From contig CAZTYP010000006.1 in assembly GCA_964617555.1 (NCBI GenBank), forward strand, positions 1 through 14,441: a DNA stretch of 14,441 nucleotides, written 5' to 3'. The notes under the pieces were generated by a model that worked only from the letters and a program-made list of their open reading frames with translations, was not told the DNA's origin and ran no database searches. The position numbers and the translations under genes were made by a program. Below are positions 7,845 through 14,441 of this stretch, in pieces. The number at the start of each line of letters is the position of its first letter. Positions within the stretch are counted from its first letter, which is position 1. Origin of the DNA: 1-14-2-50-31-20 sp964617555 (GTDB lineage Bacteria; Bacteroidota; Ignavibacteria; Ignavibacteriales; Melioribacteraceae).

Positions 7845-9632
7845 TTAATCGTCCATTGTTCCTGCAAGCACTTCGGCCAACGAAGTTAATCCTAATTTAA
7901 CTTTTTCCAAGCCGGATTCCCTAAGTGTTAATGTTCCGTCGGCTTTAGACTGTTGCCGGACCGCATCTTCGTCAACGTCTTCACCGGCTTTAACAATTAG
8001 TTCTCTTATTTCTTTGGTAAAATAAAGCGCCTCGTGAATTGCCATTCGTCCTTTATACCCGGTATGATGACATTTTTCGCAACCTACTGCTTCATAAATG
8101 TCGTAATCTTTCCATTCTTCCACATCTATACCTGCACGGGCTGCAACTACCTCGTCTATTTTTTCTACTTTTCGTTTACAATTATCACAAAGTTTACGAA
8201 TAAGACGCTGAGCAACAATTATATTAATTGCATATGCAATAAGAAACGGCTCTATTCCCATTTTGTAAAGACGGGCAACCGCACTTGGAGCATCGTTTGT
8301 GTGTAGTGTAGAAAACGTTAAGTGCCCGGTATTTGCAAGTTTAATTGCGGTTTCTGCAGTTTCCTTATCGCGCATCTCTCCTACAAGAACTATATCGGGG
8401 TCATGCCTCAATATTGCACGAATTGCCTGTTCAAAATTCATTTTGTAACCAATCTTTAATTGGCGGGCACCTTCTATTACATATTCAACAGGGTCTTCTA
8501 CCGTAAGAATATTTTTTTCGGGAGTAATTACCTGATACAGGGCGGCAACAAGGGTTGTACTTTTACCACTTCCCGTAGGGCCTGTTAGGATTACCATTCC
8601 TTGTGGCTGAGTAATTGCTTTTTGGAATGCTTCGTTTGCATAACCCACCAAGCCGAGTTTATTTAAATCTTTAATAACTTTTCTGTCATCAAGAATTCTT
8701 ATTACAATAGATTCAAATTTGTTTTTCAGTTCGGTTCCAACCATGGGAAGTACCGAAACACGATAACGAATTATATGGTTATCTATAGCACGCTGTATAA
8801 ATCCGTCTTGTGCCCGCTCTCGTTCAAATCTATCGAGCCCCATGGAACGGTCTTTTACAACAGCCATTACTGCTTCGGGTTGTGTGTTATCTTGTGCGTG
8901 CCATAACTGAAGTTTACCGTCAATTCTAAAATGGATTTCTGTTCTTCTTCCGGTAACGGGAATTATATGAATATCACTTGCGTTTTTTCTTACACCTTCT
9001 ACCAATGCGGCTTCAATTAAATTAACAAGAGCACTTTTATTTATTTCCGCATCCAGTTCTTCTTCATCAAGATTTGTTTCTTCAACTTCAACACTAATTT
9101 CTTCGGTAGAATTTTCTATTGCTTTTAAGAATTCATTTTCTACGGGGGCAATAATTTCGATTAATTGGTCATAATCTTTTTTGCGTAAAAAATTAACTTC
9201 AAATTTTTTGATGTTTAAACTGTAAGCTATTTTTGCAAGGTCTCTATCGGTTGGATCAACAGCTGCAAGAACTATTTTATCGCGCAATTTATCGTAGCTG
9301 TAAGGTAAAACTTTATGACGTAAAAACTCATCGCGAACTTCTTCGCCTTTGGAATTAAGAAGGCGTTTTATTTCTTCAATCCTTTCCTGAGACAAATCCG
9401 GAACTGAGATATTCAATTCTTTAAAAGCATAAAGGACTGCGACTTCTCTAAAAATTGTATCGTGATCAAATTTTAATTCTTCAACTAATATTTGCGCAAG
9501 GTTTCTTCGTTTGTTGGTTTCATCAGCTTTTTTAGCCGCTAATGCTTTTTCCAATATATCATCATCAATTATTCCCTTTTTTAAAAGCAAATAACCAATT
9601 TTATCAGTCATTTCAAGCTGAGAATCAAGCAT
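7845..9632 (-). CDS. pilB: PilB/GspE-family pilus extension ATPase
   Basis: This cytoplasmic hexameric ATPase powers pilin polymerisation through PilC. The 595 residues contain an N-terminal MshEN/T2SSE_N region (about 1-160; DKIGYLLLKKGIIDDD at its start), an acidic linker, the N2 domain (ALVEGVRKNASDIHI), Walker A GPTGSGKST (Lys357), an intact Asp box (VEDPVEY), Walker B DPDIVLVGEMRD (Glu419), the His box TGHLTFSTLHTN (His437, His444) and the zinc site formed by CDNC (482, 485) and CEKC (518, 521). All catalytic motifs are present, so an active motor is expected. The ATG at 9632 is chosen because AAGGA sits six bases upstream; a TTG at 9635 is in frame but poorly placed. It could equally be the GspE of a type II system by sequence alone; the neighbouring PilT-like gene favours T4P. 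Confidence 0.96.
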   Translation of the reverse strand: MLDSQLEMTDKIGYLLLKKGIIDDDILEKALAAKKADETNKRRNLAQILVEELKFDHDTIFREVAVLYAFKELNISVPDLSQERIEEIKRLLNSKGEEVRDEFLRHKVLPYSYDKLRDKIVLAAVDPTDRDLAKIAYSLNIKKFEVNFLRKKDYDQLIEIIAPVENEFLKAIENSTEEISVEVEETNLDEEELDAEINKSALVNLIEAALVEGVRKNASDIHIIPVTGRRTEIHFRIDGKLQLWHAQDNTQPEAVMAVVKDRSMGLDRFERERAQDGFIQRAIDNHIIRYRVSVLPMVGTELKNKFESIVIRILDDRKVIKDLNKLGLVGYANEAFQKAITQPQGMVILTGPTGSGKSTTLVAALYQVITPEKNILTVEDPVEYVIEGARQLKIGYKMNFEQAIRAILRHDPDIVLVGEMRDKETAETAIKLANTGHLTFSTLHTNDAPSAVARLYKMGIEPFLIAYAINIIVAQRLIRKLCDNCKRKVEKIDEVVAARAGIDVEEWKDYDIYEAVGCEKCHHTGYKGRMAIHEALYFTKEIRELIVKAGEDVDEDAVRQQSKADGTLTLRESGLEKVKLGLTSLAEVLAGTMDD

Positions 9633-9638
9633 CAAATT

Positions 9639-9643
9639 TCCTT
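9639..9643 (-). promoter_or_regulatory. Ribosome binding site of pilB
   Basis: The minus strand reads AAGGA six bases before the ATG at 9632. It is one of the clearest ribosome sites in the pilus region and decides for this ATG over the adjacent in-frame TTG at 9635. Confidence 0.7.
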
Positions 9644-9674
9644 AATAATTCCGAATATATAATCTGTTATTTCA

Positions 9675-9682
9675 CAAAGATA
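9675..9682 (-). promoter_or_regulatory. Possible Bacteroidota-type -7 element upstream of pilB
   Basis: In the 95-base gap between pilC and pilB the minus strand reads TATCTTTG, matching the TAnnTTTG -7 consensus known from Bacteroidota. It would place the transcript start roughly 35 bases before the pilB ATG. A TTG-type -33 element is not seen at the right distance (the region is T-rich), so this is a weak call. The alternative is read-through from pilC. Confidence 0.3.
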
Positions 9683-9730
9683 ATTAAAAAAAATATTTAA
9701 AATAAATAATAATCTTAATTACAATAACTA

Positions 9731-11074
9731 TTATTTAACAACAGGGTTAGACGGATTAATCGTAGCGGTTTCGGCAGAAACCAAAGTTAACCCAATCATT
9801 ACAATCATAATAACCATTGCAATAAAAACTTGAATCATTTCAATTACGTTTTTAAGTCTGAAAACCGTTTCACTTTCGTAATAATTTGCAAGTTGTAAAG
9901 CCGTATTTTTTATTGTTCCGGTCTCTTCGCCGGAATGAAATCTGGAAATAGCCGTATCCGTAAAAATTTTAGCGGCGGCAAAAGATTCGGAAACACCGGC
10001 ACCCTTGCTAATCATCATCGGAATAGCAACTTTTTTTATTTGTTGTTCAAAATAAACGTTATCGGTTGCCTCGGATGCAATTCTAATCGGTTCAATAGAT
10101 TCTGCCGAGCCACTATACAGTGTATAAAACACACGACAAAAAACTTCAATATTGGTTTTATGAATCAATCCTCCGATTATAGGTACTTTCATCATATATT
10201 TGGCAAAAAAGAGTTTCCCTTTTGGGGTTTTACCCCACCAAATAAGAATAATAGGAGGAATAAACGTTACAGCCATAACTATCAACCAATTATCCATCAA
10301 AAAATTACTGAATGATAATGTTGCTGCCGTTAAGGGTGGTAACGGAATATTAAATTTCAGGAACAGTTTTGCTGTTTCCGGGAATATATAACCCACATAG
10401 AAAAGCACTGCCAAAAACAGAATAAACATTGTAATAGCCGGCGTAATTAATGCACTTCTTAAATCTTTTCGGAATTGCATACGACGTTCTAAAAACTTCG
10501 CCGTGGCTTTATATATTTCGGTCATATTACCGCTTTTTGCAGCAAGCCCCAGCATATATGCAGTAAATTTTCCGAAGACTCTTTCGTGCCGTAAAAATGT
10601 TGTTTGACTGTCTGTTCCTTTTTTCAGTTCACTATTAATTTGTTTTAAGGTTTCGCGTAATGTTTTATTTTCAAGGTCATTAATTAGCAAAGTCATTATC
10701 TCGCTGTAGGGAAGTTTCTGCTCAAGTAATTCGGCACTAATTTTTACAAATGACAAAATTTCTTGCGGAGGCGGTTTCGGTTCCCATTCAAAAAGATACT
10801 TATTTACCGATAAAACTTGGTAACCCATTTTTGTAAGGGCTTGAATAACTTCTTCTTTGGAATATGCTTTTTGCTCCCCTTTAATAGGAGCTTCATTTCC
10901 ACGCTTAACTTTATAAGTAAATGTTACCTTTTTCTGTATTGATTTTAGTTTTAATTTATGTTTTTCAACAAGTTCTTTAACTTGTTTTTTCCCGTCGGAA
11001 AAAGTAGGTGCAGCAAGATTACCCGTAACAAGTTGTCCGTTAGGTTTTTGTGCAGTAAATTTTAATTCAATCAT
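9731..11074 (-). CDS. pilC: PilC/GspF inner-membrane platform protein
   Basis: PilC is the polytopic platform that couples the ATPases to pilin addition and removal. The 447 residues contain two T2SSF cytoplasmic helical domains (about 106-208 and 308-412) and three membrane segments (about 209-231, 263-281 and 413-434), the usual arrangement; the second T2SSF copy shows the typical GSAESIEPI and GEETGTI stretches. The N-terminal ~95 residues are notable: the short GspF-type N-terminal unit appears twice, once at 4-48 (FTAQKPNGQLVTGNL, ending LKLKSIQ) and again at 51-92 (FTYKVKRGNEAPIKGEQKA, ending YQVLSVNK). Most relatives have a single copy. The start is the ATG at 11074, with an AGG about ten bases upstream. 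It is separated by 149 bases from the LpoB-like gene and appears to be the first gene of the pilus operon. Confidence 0.95.
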   Translation of the reverse strand: MIELKFTAQKPNGQLVTGNLAAPTFSDGKKQVKELVEKHKLKLKSIQKKVTFTYKVKRGNEAPIKGEQKAYSKEEVIQALTKMGYQVLSVNKYLFEWEPKPPPQEILSFVKISAELLEQKLPYSEIMTLLINDLENKTLRETLKQINSELKKGTDSQTTFLRHERVFGKFTAYMLGLAAKSGNMTEIYKATAKFLERRMQFRKDLRSALITPAITMFILFLAVLFYVGYIFPETAKLFLKFNIPLPPLTAATLSFSNFLMDNWLIVMAVTFIPPIILIWWGKTPKGKLFFAKYMMKVPIIGGLIHKTNIEVFCRVFYTLYSGSAESIEPIRIASEATDNVYFEQQIKKVAIPMMISKGAGVSESFAAAKIFTDTAISRFHSGEETGTIKNTALQLANYYESETVFRLKNVIEMIQVFIAMVIMIVMIGLTLVSAETATINPSNPVVK

Positions 11075-11156
11075 ATTAAGCTTACCTGTTTATAACTTAT
11101 CAATTTAACAAACCTTAAACAAAAATTAAGCCAAAAACATTTTTTATTTATATACT

Positions 11157-11185
11157 ATTATAACTATTATATAAGACGCTAACAA
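11157..11185 (-). promoter_or_regulatory. Candidate housekeeping-type promoter for the pilus operon
   Basis: On the minus strand TTGTTA (11185-11180) and TATAAT (11162-11157) are separated by exactly 17 bases. This gives a near-consensus sigma-70-like promoter in the 149-base gap before pilC. The transcript would start near 11150 and carry about 75 bases of leader. In such AT-rich DNA a perfect TATAAT can occur by chance, but the spacing and location upstream of the first pilus gene support it. Confidence 0.45.
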
Positions 11186-11223
11186 GTAAATTTTACTGAA
11201 TAAAATACTTTTAAAAAAATAAA

Positions 11224-11787
11224 TTACTTAATTACCGTTATTTTATCCGATGCAGTTATCCTACCTTTTTTTGCATTAATAACTGTAAGTGATAAAATAT
11301 ATTTCTTTTCAAAAGAATTTTTTAATGAATCTGTTATTAAATTTAATTTTCCTTCAATAAAAAAATTTGTTTTCAAAGATATTAAATATTTTTTGAACTT
11401 TTTATTGTCGGGAAAATCACTACTGTGTTTGCGCTTGGTTCTTATTACTTCTAACTTTGCTTTGGAAGGAATAAAAGAAAATCGTCCGTCATTAAGTAAT
11501 TTGCGTTCAACGTTTTTTTCAATTAGTTCGGTATTTATTTTTTCGCCTGTTTTGTTTAAAATTTTTCCGACAACAACTTTACTTTTCTTTCCGTGTAAAT
11601 TTGCAATCCAAGCTTTATCTGTTAATTGTTTTACAAGAGAATCAACTACCGTTTGCGAATCCTCATTAGTCCAGTCTTGTATTTTTTGTTGCTCCGGTTT
11701 TGAAATGTTTACAGTTACATTACAACCGTAAAAAAAGTGAACCAAAAAAACTATTGAAATAGAAAATGCAACCTTAATTTTACTCAT
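11224..11787 (-). CDS. LpoB-like lipoprotein (penicillin-binding protein activator family)
   Basis: The 187-residue product has a short hydrophobic signal ending FYGC, so it is probably lipidated at Cys22 and anchored to a membrane facing the periplasm. The body follows the LpoB/COG3417 pattern: WTNEDSQTVVDSLV with DKAWI (38-61), the strand KVVVGKILNKTGEKINTELIE (70-90), the helix VERKLLNDGRFSFI (93-106), a later FIEGKLNL strand (143-150) and a C-terminal YILSLTVINAKKG (163-175). LpoB proteins activate bifunctional peptidoglycan synthases; whether this one does is unknown, since the family is broad and divergent. An AAGG sits seven bases before the ATG and overlaps the end of the patatin-BamA gene, only four bases away, so the two are coupled. 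The M23 peptidase at the head of the cluster also points to cell-wall or envelope work. Confidence 0.75.
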   Translation of the reverse strand: MSKIKVAFSISIVFLVHFFYGCNVTVNISKPEQQKIQDWTNEDSQTVVDSLVKQLTDKAWIANLHGKKSKVVVGKILNKTGEKINTELIEKNVERKLLNDGRFSFIPSKAKLEVIRTKRKHSSDFPDNKKFKKYLISLKTNFFIEGKLNLITDSLKNSFEKKYILSLTVINAKKGRITASDKITVIK

Positions 11788-11791
11788 TAAA

Positions 11792-14167
11792 TTACCTTAA
11801 ATTATATCCGAAAGAAAAATAGATTTTATTACTTTTAGCCCCTGGATGATAAACGTTTTTTTCGCCTCGTGTCCATGCAAGTTCAAATTTTCCGAACATG
11901 TTTCTCATCATTAAAGAAATTCCTCCGCCCAAAATCGGTTTACCTCTATAAGGACTTGTTGTTGTACTCAAATTATAATTAAACATTATATTATATATAC
12001 CTTTAATATAAATATTATTAAGCAATTTAAATCTGTATCCGGCTTGTAGAATACCAAATTCGGTACCGCTTGCCTGAAAATAATCAATTCCCCAAAAGGT
12101 ATCGGGCCCCCCAACATAGAACCATTTATAAAAAGGAAGCCAATCAGGGGAATAAAAATAACCGCCGGCAATCATAATATTATGCTTTGATTTTATCGGT
12201 TGAAAATATCTCAAAAAGCTATAAAATCTATGAAATGTTAAATCGGAAGCAAAATTTTTTGAAGAGAACTCATACGTTGCTCGTAAATACAAGCCTCTGC
12301 TCGGAAGAATTACATCGTCCAACGAATCAAAAAAGAGCCTGATACGTCCTTGTAAAATAGATGCTTCCGGTTTATGACGTATTACTATCGAATCTATTTC
12401 CGGAGTTGCAATATCCGTACCGACAATCATTTTTTCATAATCCAAACCAAGTTCCAAATTCCAAAACTTACTTAAACTAAAGTTTCCGCCTCCGTAAAAT
12501 CTAATGGAACGATTTCTGAATCTGAAATATTTTTTTTCCATATAATAAAAATCGATGGGAACATCTTTATAATGGAAAGAAATGAACGGATAAGCAGGAA
12601 TATCCATAGAACGACTCGGATACAATACCGTAATATCAAATTGAGTTAATCCGCCAAAACGGATATATGCTTCCAGTTGTGCTCCGGGAATCAGAGCGGA
12701 ATTTGTTTCTACACCAAGCAAACCTACCAATTTAAAATAGTCGTTGTATTTAAAACCGGCAACAATTTTGTTTACCAATTTTTCTTTTACATTAATTATC
12801 AGATTAATATTATTATTTCCGGCATTTTGTATTTCATATGTAACGGTTTCAAAGTAATTTAAAGCGTACAAAGCGGCAATTCTTTTTTGTAAAAGGTCAA
12901 TATCCAATCCTACTCCAACAGAAATGGAAAGATATTTTTTAATAAAAGAGGAATCGAATTTTTTGTTTCCGGTAATAACTATATTCTCTATTATAGGTGG
13001 GTTTTCGATGAAATTTTTCTTTTCTTCTTCAATTTTTTTCTTAAACTTCTCTTTACCGCTCTTTTCCCATTGACGATAATCGTCATATTTGCTTAATTCC
13101 TTTTTAAGTGCAACAAAAACATCTAAATTATTTTTTGCGGCTTTTTTACCTCTATCAACAATCTGTGCAATTTTATCCGCATCAAAATCTGCGGTAGAAA
13201 ATCCTTGTAAATCTTGTGAAATATAAATATCCGAAAGGTCTATATTTTTCTGAAGTTTTGCACTTGTAGGTATATCCGTTGTTCTATTAAGAATAGAAAG
13301 GAAATCGGTTAAATCTTTTTTCTCCATTCTGCCTGTGGTTAAATTGAGCCCGATAATAATATCGGCACCCATATTTTTAACAATATCAACAGGAAAGTTA
13401 TTAAGAACCAATCCGTCAACCAGTAAATATTTACCCCAATCAACAGGTGAAAAAGCGGATGGGATTGACATTGTTGCGCGCATGGCTTTTGCAAGGGACC
13501 CTTTTTTAAGAATAACTTCTTTACCGGTTACCAAATCTACCGCCACACATCTAAACGGAATGGGTAATTTATCAAAATTCCTTATATGCTCATACGGAGA
13601 TGTTAATTTTAAAAATTCCAATTGAACATTTTGCCCATAAATAAAGCCGCTGGGAGCGGTGGGACTCCATCCTTTTAATCCGATGCTTAATTGGTATTTG
13701 CCGGATTTTCTTTTTTCTATAAAAGGGAGTTCACTTCTGGGCGGAGCATCATTCAATAAAAGATCCCAGTTCAGGTTTTTTGCATAATCCTCCAAATCCT
13801 TACCACTATAACCAATAGAATAAAGCGCCGCCACAAGCCCTCCCATACTGTTCCCCACAATATAATCTACGGGGATATTCAGAGAATCTAAAATTTGCAA
13901 CACGCCGGCATGAGCAAAACCTTTTGCCCCACCTCCCGCCAGAGCAAGTCCTATTTTGGGTCTGTGATTTTTATATTTTTTAAATATTTTTTTTATATGT
14001 GCAATTGTAGCGGCATTTACTTTGTTTAATGAATCCAACCGTGATTGTTCGGCCGCCAATTTTATTTTTTTATTTTTATTATTATAACTTGAAGAATCCG
14101 ATACTGTTTGAGCTAAAAGCAAATTGCTTACAAACAGTAATAAAATAATTATATTTTTTTTCATCAT
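11792..14167 (-). CDS. Patatin-like phospholipase fused to POTRA and BamA-type outer-membrane barrel
   Basis: The 791-residue protein begins with a signal peptide (about 1-20, ending LLLAQ) and a polar, helix-prone stretch to about 70. The patatin domain (about 71-280) shows the oxyanion loop AGGGAKG (77-83), the nucleophile elbow GNSMGG with Ser107, and the catalytic Asp251 in LVDGLVLNN, where DGL replaces the usual DGG/DGA. A POTRA-like domain (about 392-475; ENIVITGNKKFD to the NLIINVKEK strand) leads to a beta barrel (about 476-791) ending YFSFGYNLR. This is the architecture of PlpD-type (type Vd) proteins, in which a periplasmic or surface lipase is attached to an outer-membrane barrel. 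The ATG at 14167 overlaps the stop of the M23 gene as TAATG; a second ATG at 14164 fits the ribosome site better. The serine-aspartate dyad is intact, so lipid hydrolase activity is expected. Confidence 0.95.
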   Translation of the reverse strand: MMKKNIIILLLFVSNLLLAQTVSDSSSYNNKNKKIKLAAEQSRLDSLNKVNAATIAHIKKIFKKYKNHRPKIGLALAGGGAKGFAHAGVLQILDSLNIPVDYIVGNSMGGLVAALYSIGYSGKDLEDYAKNLNWDLLLNDAPPRSELPFIEKRKSGKYQLSIGLKGWSPTAPSGFIYGQNVQLEFLKLTSPYEHIRNFDKLPIPFRCVAVDLVTGKEVILKKGSLAKAMRATMSIPSAFSPVDWGKYLLVDGLVLNNFPVDIVKNMGADIIIGLNLTTGRMEKKDLTDFLSILNRTTDIPTSAKLQKNIDLSDIYISQDLQGFSTADFDADKIAQIVDRGKKAAKNNLDVFVALKKELSKYDDYRQWEKSGKEKFKKKIEEEKKNFIENPPIIENIVITGNKKFDSSFIKKYLSISVGVGLDIDLLQKRIAALYALNYFETVTYEIQNAGNNNINLIINVKEKLVNKIVAGFKYNDYFKLVGLLGVETNSALIPGAQLEAYIRFGGLTQFDITVLYPSRSMDIPAYPFISFHYKDVPIDFYYMEKKYFRFRNRSIRFYGGGNFSLSKFWNLELGLDYEKMIVGTDIATPEIDSIVIRHKPEASILQGRIRLFFDSLDDVILPSRGLYLRATYEFSSKNFASDLTFHRFYSFLRYFQPIKSKHNIMIAGGYFYSPDWLPFYKWFYVGGPDTFWGIDYFQASGTEFGILQAGYRFKLLNNIYIKGIYNIMFNYNLSTTTSPYRGKPILGGGISLMMRNMFGKFELAWTRGEKNVYHPGAKSNKIYFSFGYNLR

Positions 14168-14441
14168 TATCCTTTTGTATTGTAAACAAAATTCATTTTT
14201 AAAATTTTAGACGGATCAACACGTTTGGAAAACCATTGTACTCCCCAATGCAAATGGGGACCGGTAGAACGCCCGGTAGTACCGACCTCGCCTATTATCT
14301 CACCTTTTTTTACAAGTTTACCTTCCGTAACTAAAATTTTACTAAGATGAAGATAAAAACTGTTTACTCCTAATCCGTGATCTATTAAAACATAGTTGCC
14401 TGAGTAATAAAAATTATCGGCTGTTAAAACTATTACTCCAT
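14167..14441 (-). CDS. M23 (LytM-type) metallopeptidase, C-terminal part; 5' end beyond the window
   Basis: Ninety C-terminal residues are visible, reading in from the right edge. They match the second half of the M23 fold: YVLIDHGLGVNSFYLHLSKI, where the His of YLHL corresponds to the catalytic His, then LVKKGEIIGEVGTTGRSTG, then the zinc-ligand motif HLHW, and a closing VDPSKIL. The first zinc ligands (HxxxD) would lie just beyond the edge. M23 enzymes cleave peptide cross-bridges of peptidoglycan; with these residues present the enzyme may be active, though the first ligands cannot be checked. The stop overlaps the first ATG of the patatin-BamA gene by one base, indicating one operon. Confidence 0.93.
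   Translation of the reverse strand, partial: GVIVLTADNFYYSGNYVLIDHGLGVNSFYLHLSKILVTEGKLVKKGEIIGEVGTTGRSTGPHLHWGVQWFSKRVDPSKILKMNFVYNTKG
14170..14175 (-). promoter_or_regulatory. Ribosome binding site of the patatin-BamA gene
   Basis: The minus strand reads AAAGGA. It is two bases before the ATG at 14167 but five before the ATG at 14164, so initiation at the second ATG is physically more likely. The difference is one residue in the signal peptide. Confidence 0.6.

Noticed and set aside
9735..10391. Plus-strand open frames antisense to pilC
   Set aside because: They have no motif support and overlap membrane-segment and T2SSF coding sequence on the other strand.
2763..11074. Complete type II secretion system
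   Set aside because: The ATPase, platform, secretin and GspL-like fusion would fit, but a PilT-like second ATPase is typical of type IV pili and no GspG-type major pseudopilin is present. T4P is the better call, with the ambiguity recorded.
11184..11210. Imperfect AT-only hairpin after the LpoB-like gene, considered as a terminator
   Set aside because: The stem is A-T with a two-base bulge and no T-run follows on the minus strand, and it overlaps the candidate -35 element by a few bases. Not convincing as an intrinsic terminator.
11986..12171. Minus-strand open frame of 61 codons inside the patatin-BamA gene
   Set aside because: It is an out-of-frame shadow of the beta-barrel region with no ribosome site or recognisable product.

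Overview
The window is AT-rich (about two thirds A+T by eye). Every convincing gene lies on the minus strand, so transcription runs from high to low coordinates. A type IV pilus (T4P) engine, a patatin-BamA fusion, AAGG-type ribosome sites and low GC together suggest a didermic bacterium of the Fibrobacterota-Chlorobiota-Bacteroidota assemblage. A low-GC Ignavibacteria- or Kapabacteria-like lineage fits better than classical Bacteroidota, which mostly lack T4P. This placement is inference.

Region 1, in transcription order (14441 to 11224), is an envelope module. It holds the C-terminal end of an M23 peptidoglycan peptidase, a patatin-like phospholipase fused to a POTRA and a BamA-type outer-membrane barrel, and a small lipoprotein resembling LpoB, the penicillin-binding protein activator. 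The three genes are nearly contiguous and probably co-transcribed.

Region 2 (11223 to 2763) is the T4P assembly core: PilC platform, PilB extension ATPase, a PilT-like ATPase, a PilM-PilN fusion, a PilO-PilP fusion and a short PilQ-type secretin. The four usual alignment-complex genes are collapsed into two. The PilM half appears to have lost its nucleotide-binding acidic residues, and the fused product has the topology of GspL from type II secretion. The PilT-like ATPase has a degenerate Asp box and an N-terminal extension. No pilin, prepilin peptidase or minor pilin is present here.

Region 3 (2760 to 1) is a two-component pair: a receiver-only response regulator two bases after the secretin, then a membrane histidine kinase (periplasmic sensor, HAMP, GAF, HisKA, HATPase) that runs off the left edge just as a further domain may begin. 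Its position implies that it controls, or is co-expressed with, the pilus machine.

There are no RNA genes, mobile elements, CRISPR arrays or long non-coding stretches. The largest gaps are 149 bases (before pilC, with a promoter candidate), 95 bases (before pilB) and about 60-70 bases (before the secretin). The most interesting content is the set of domain fusions and degenerate motifs within the pilus core.
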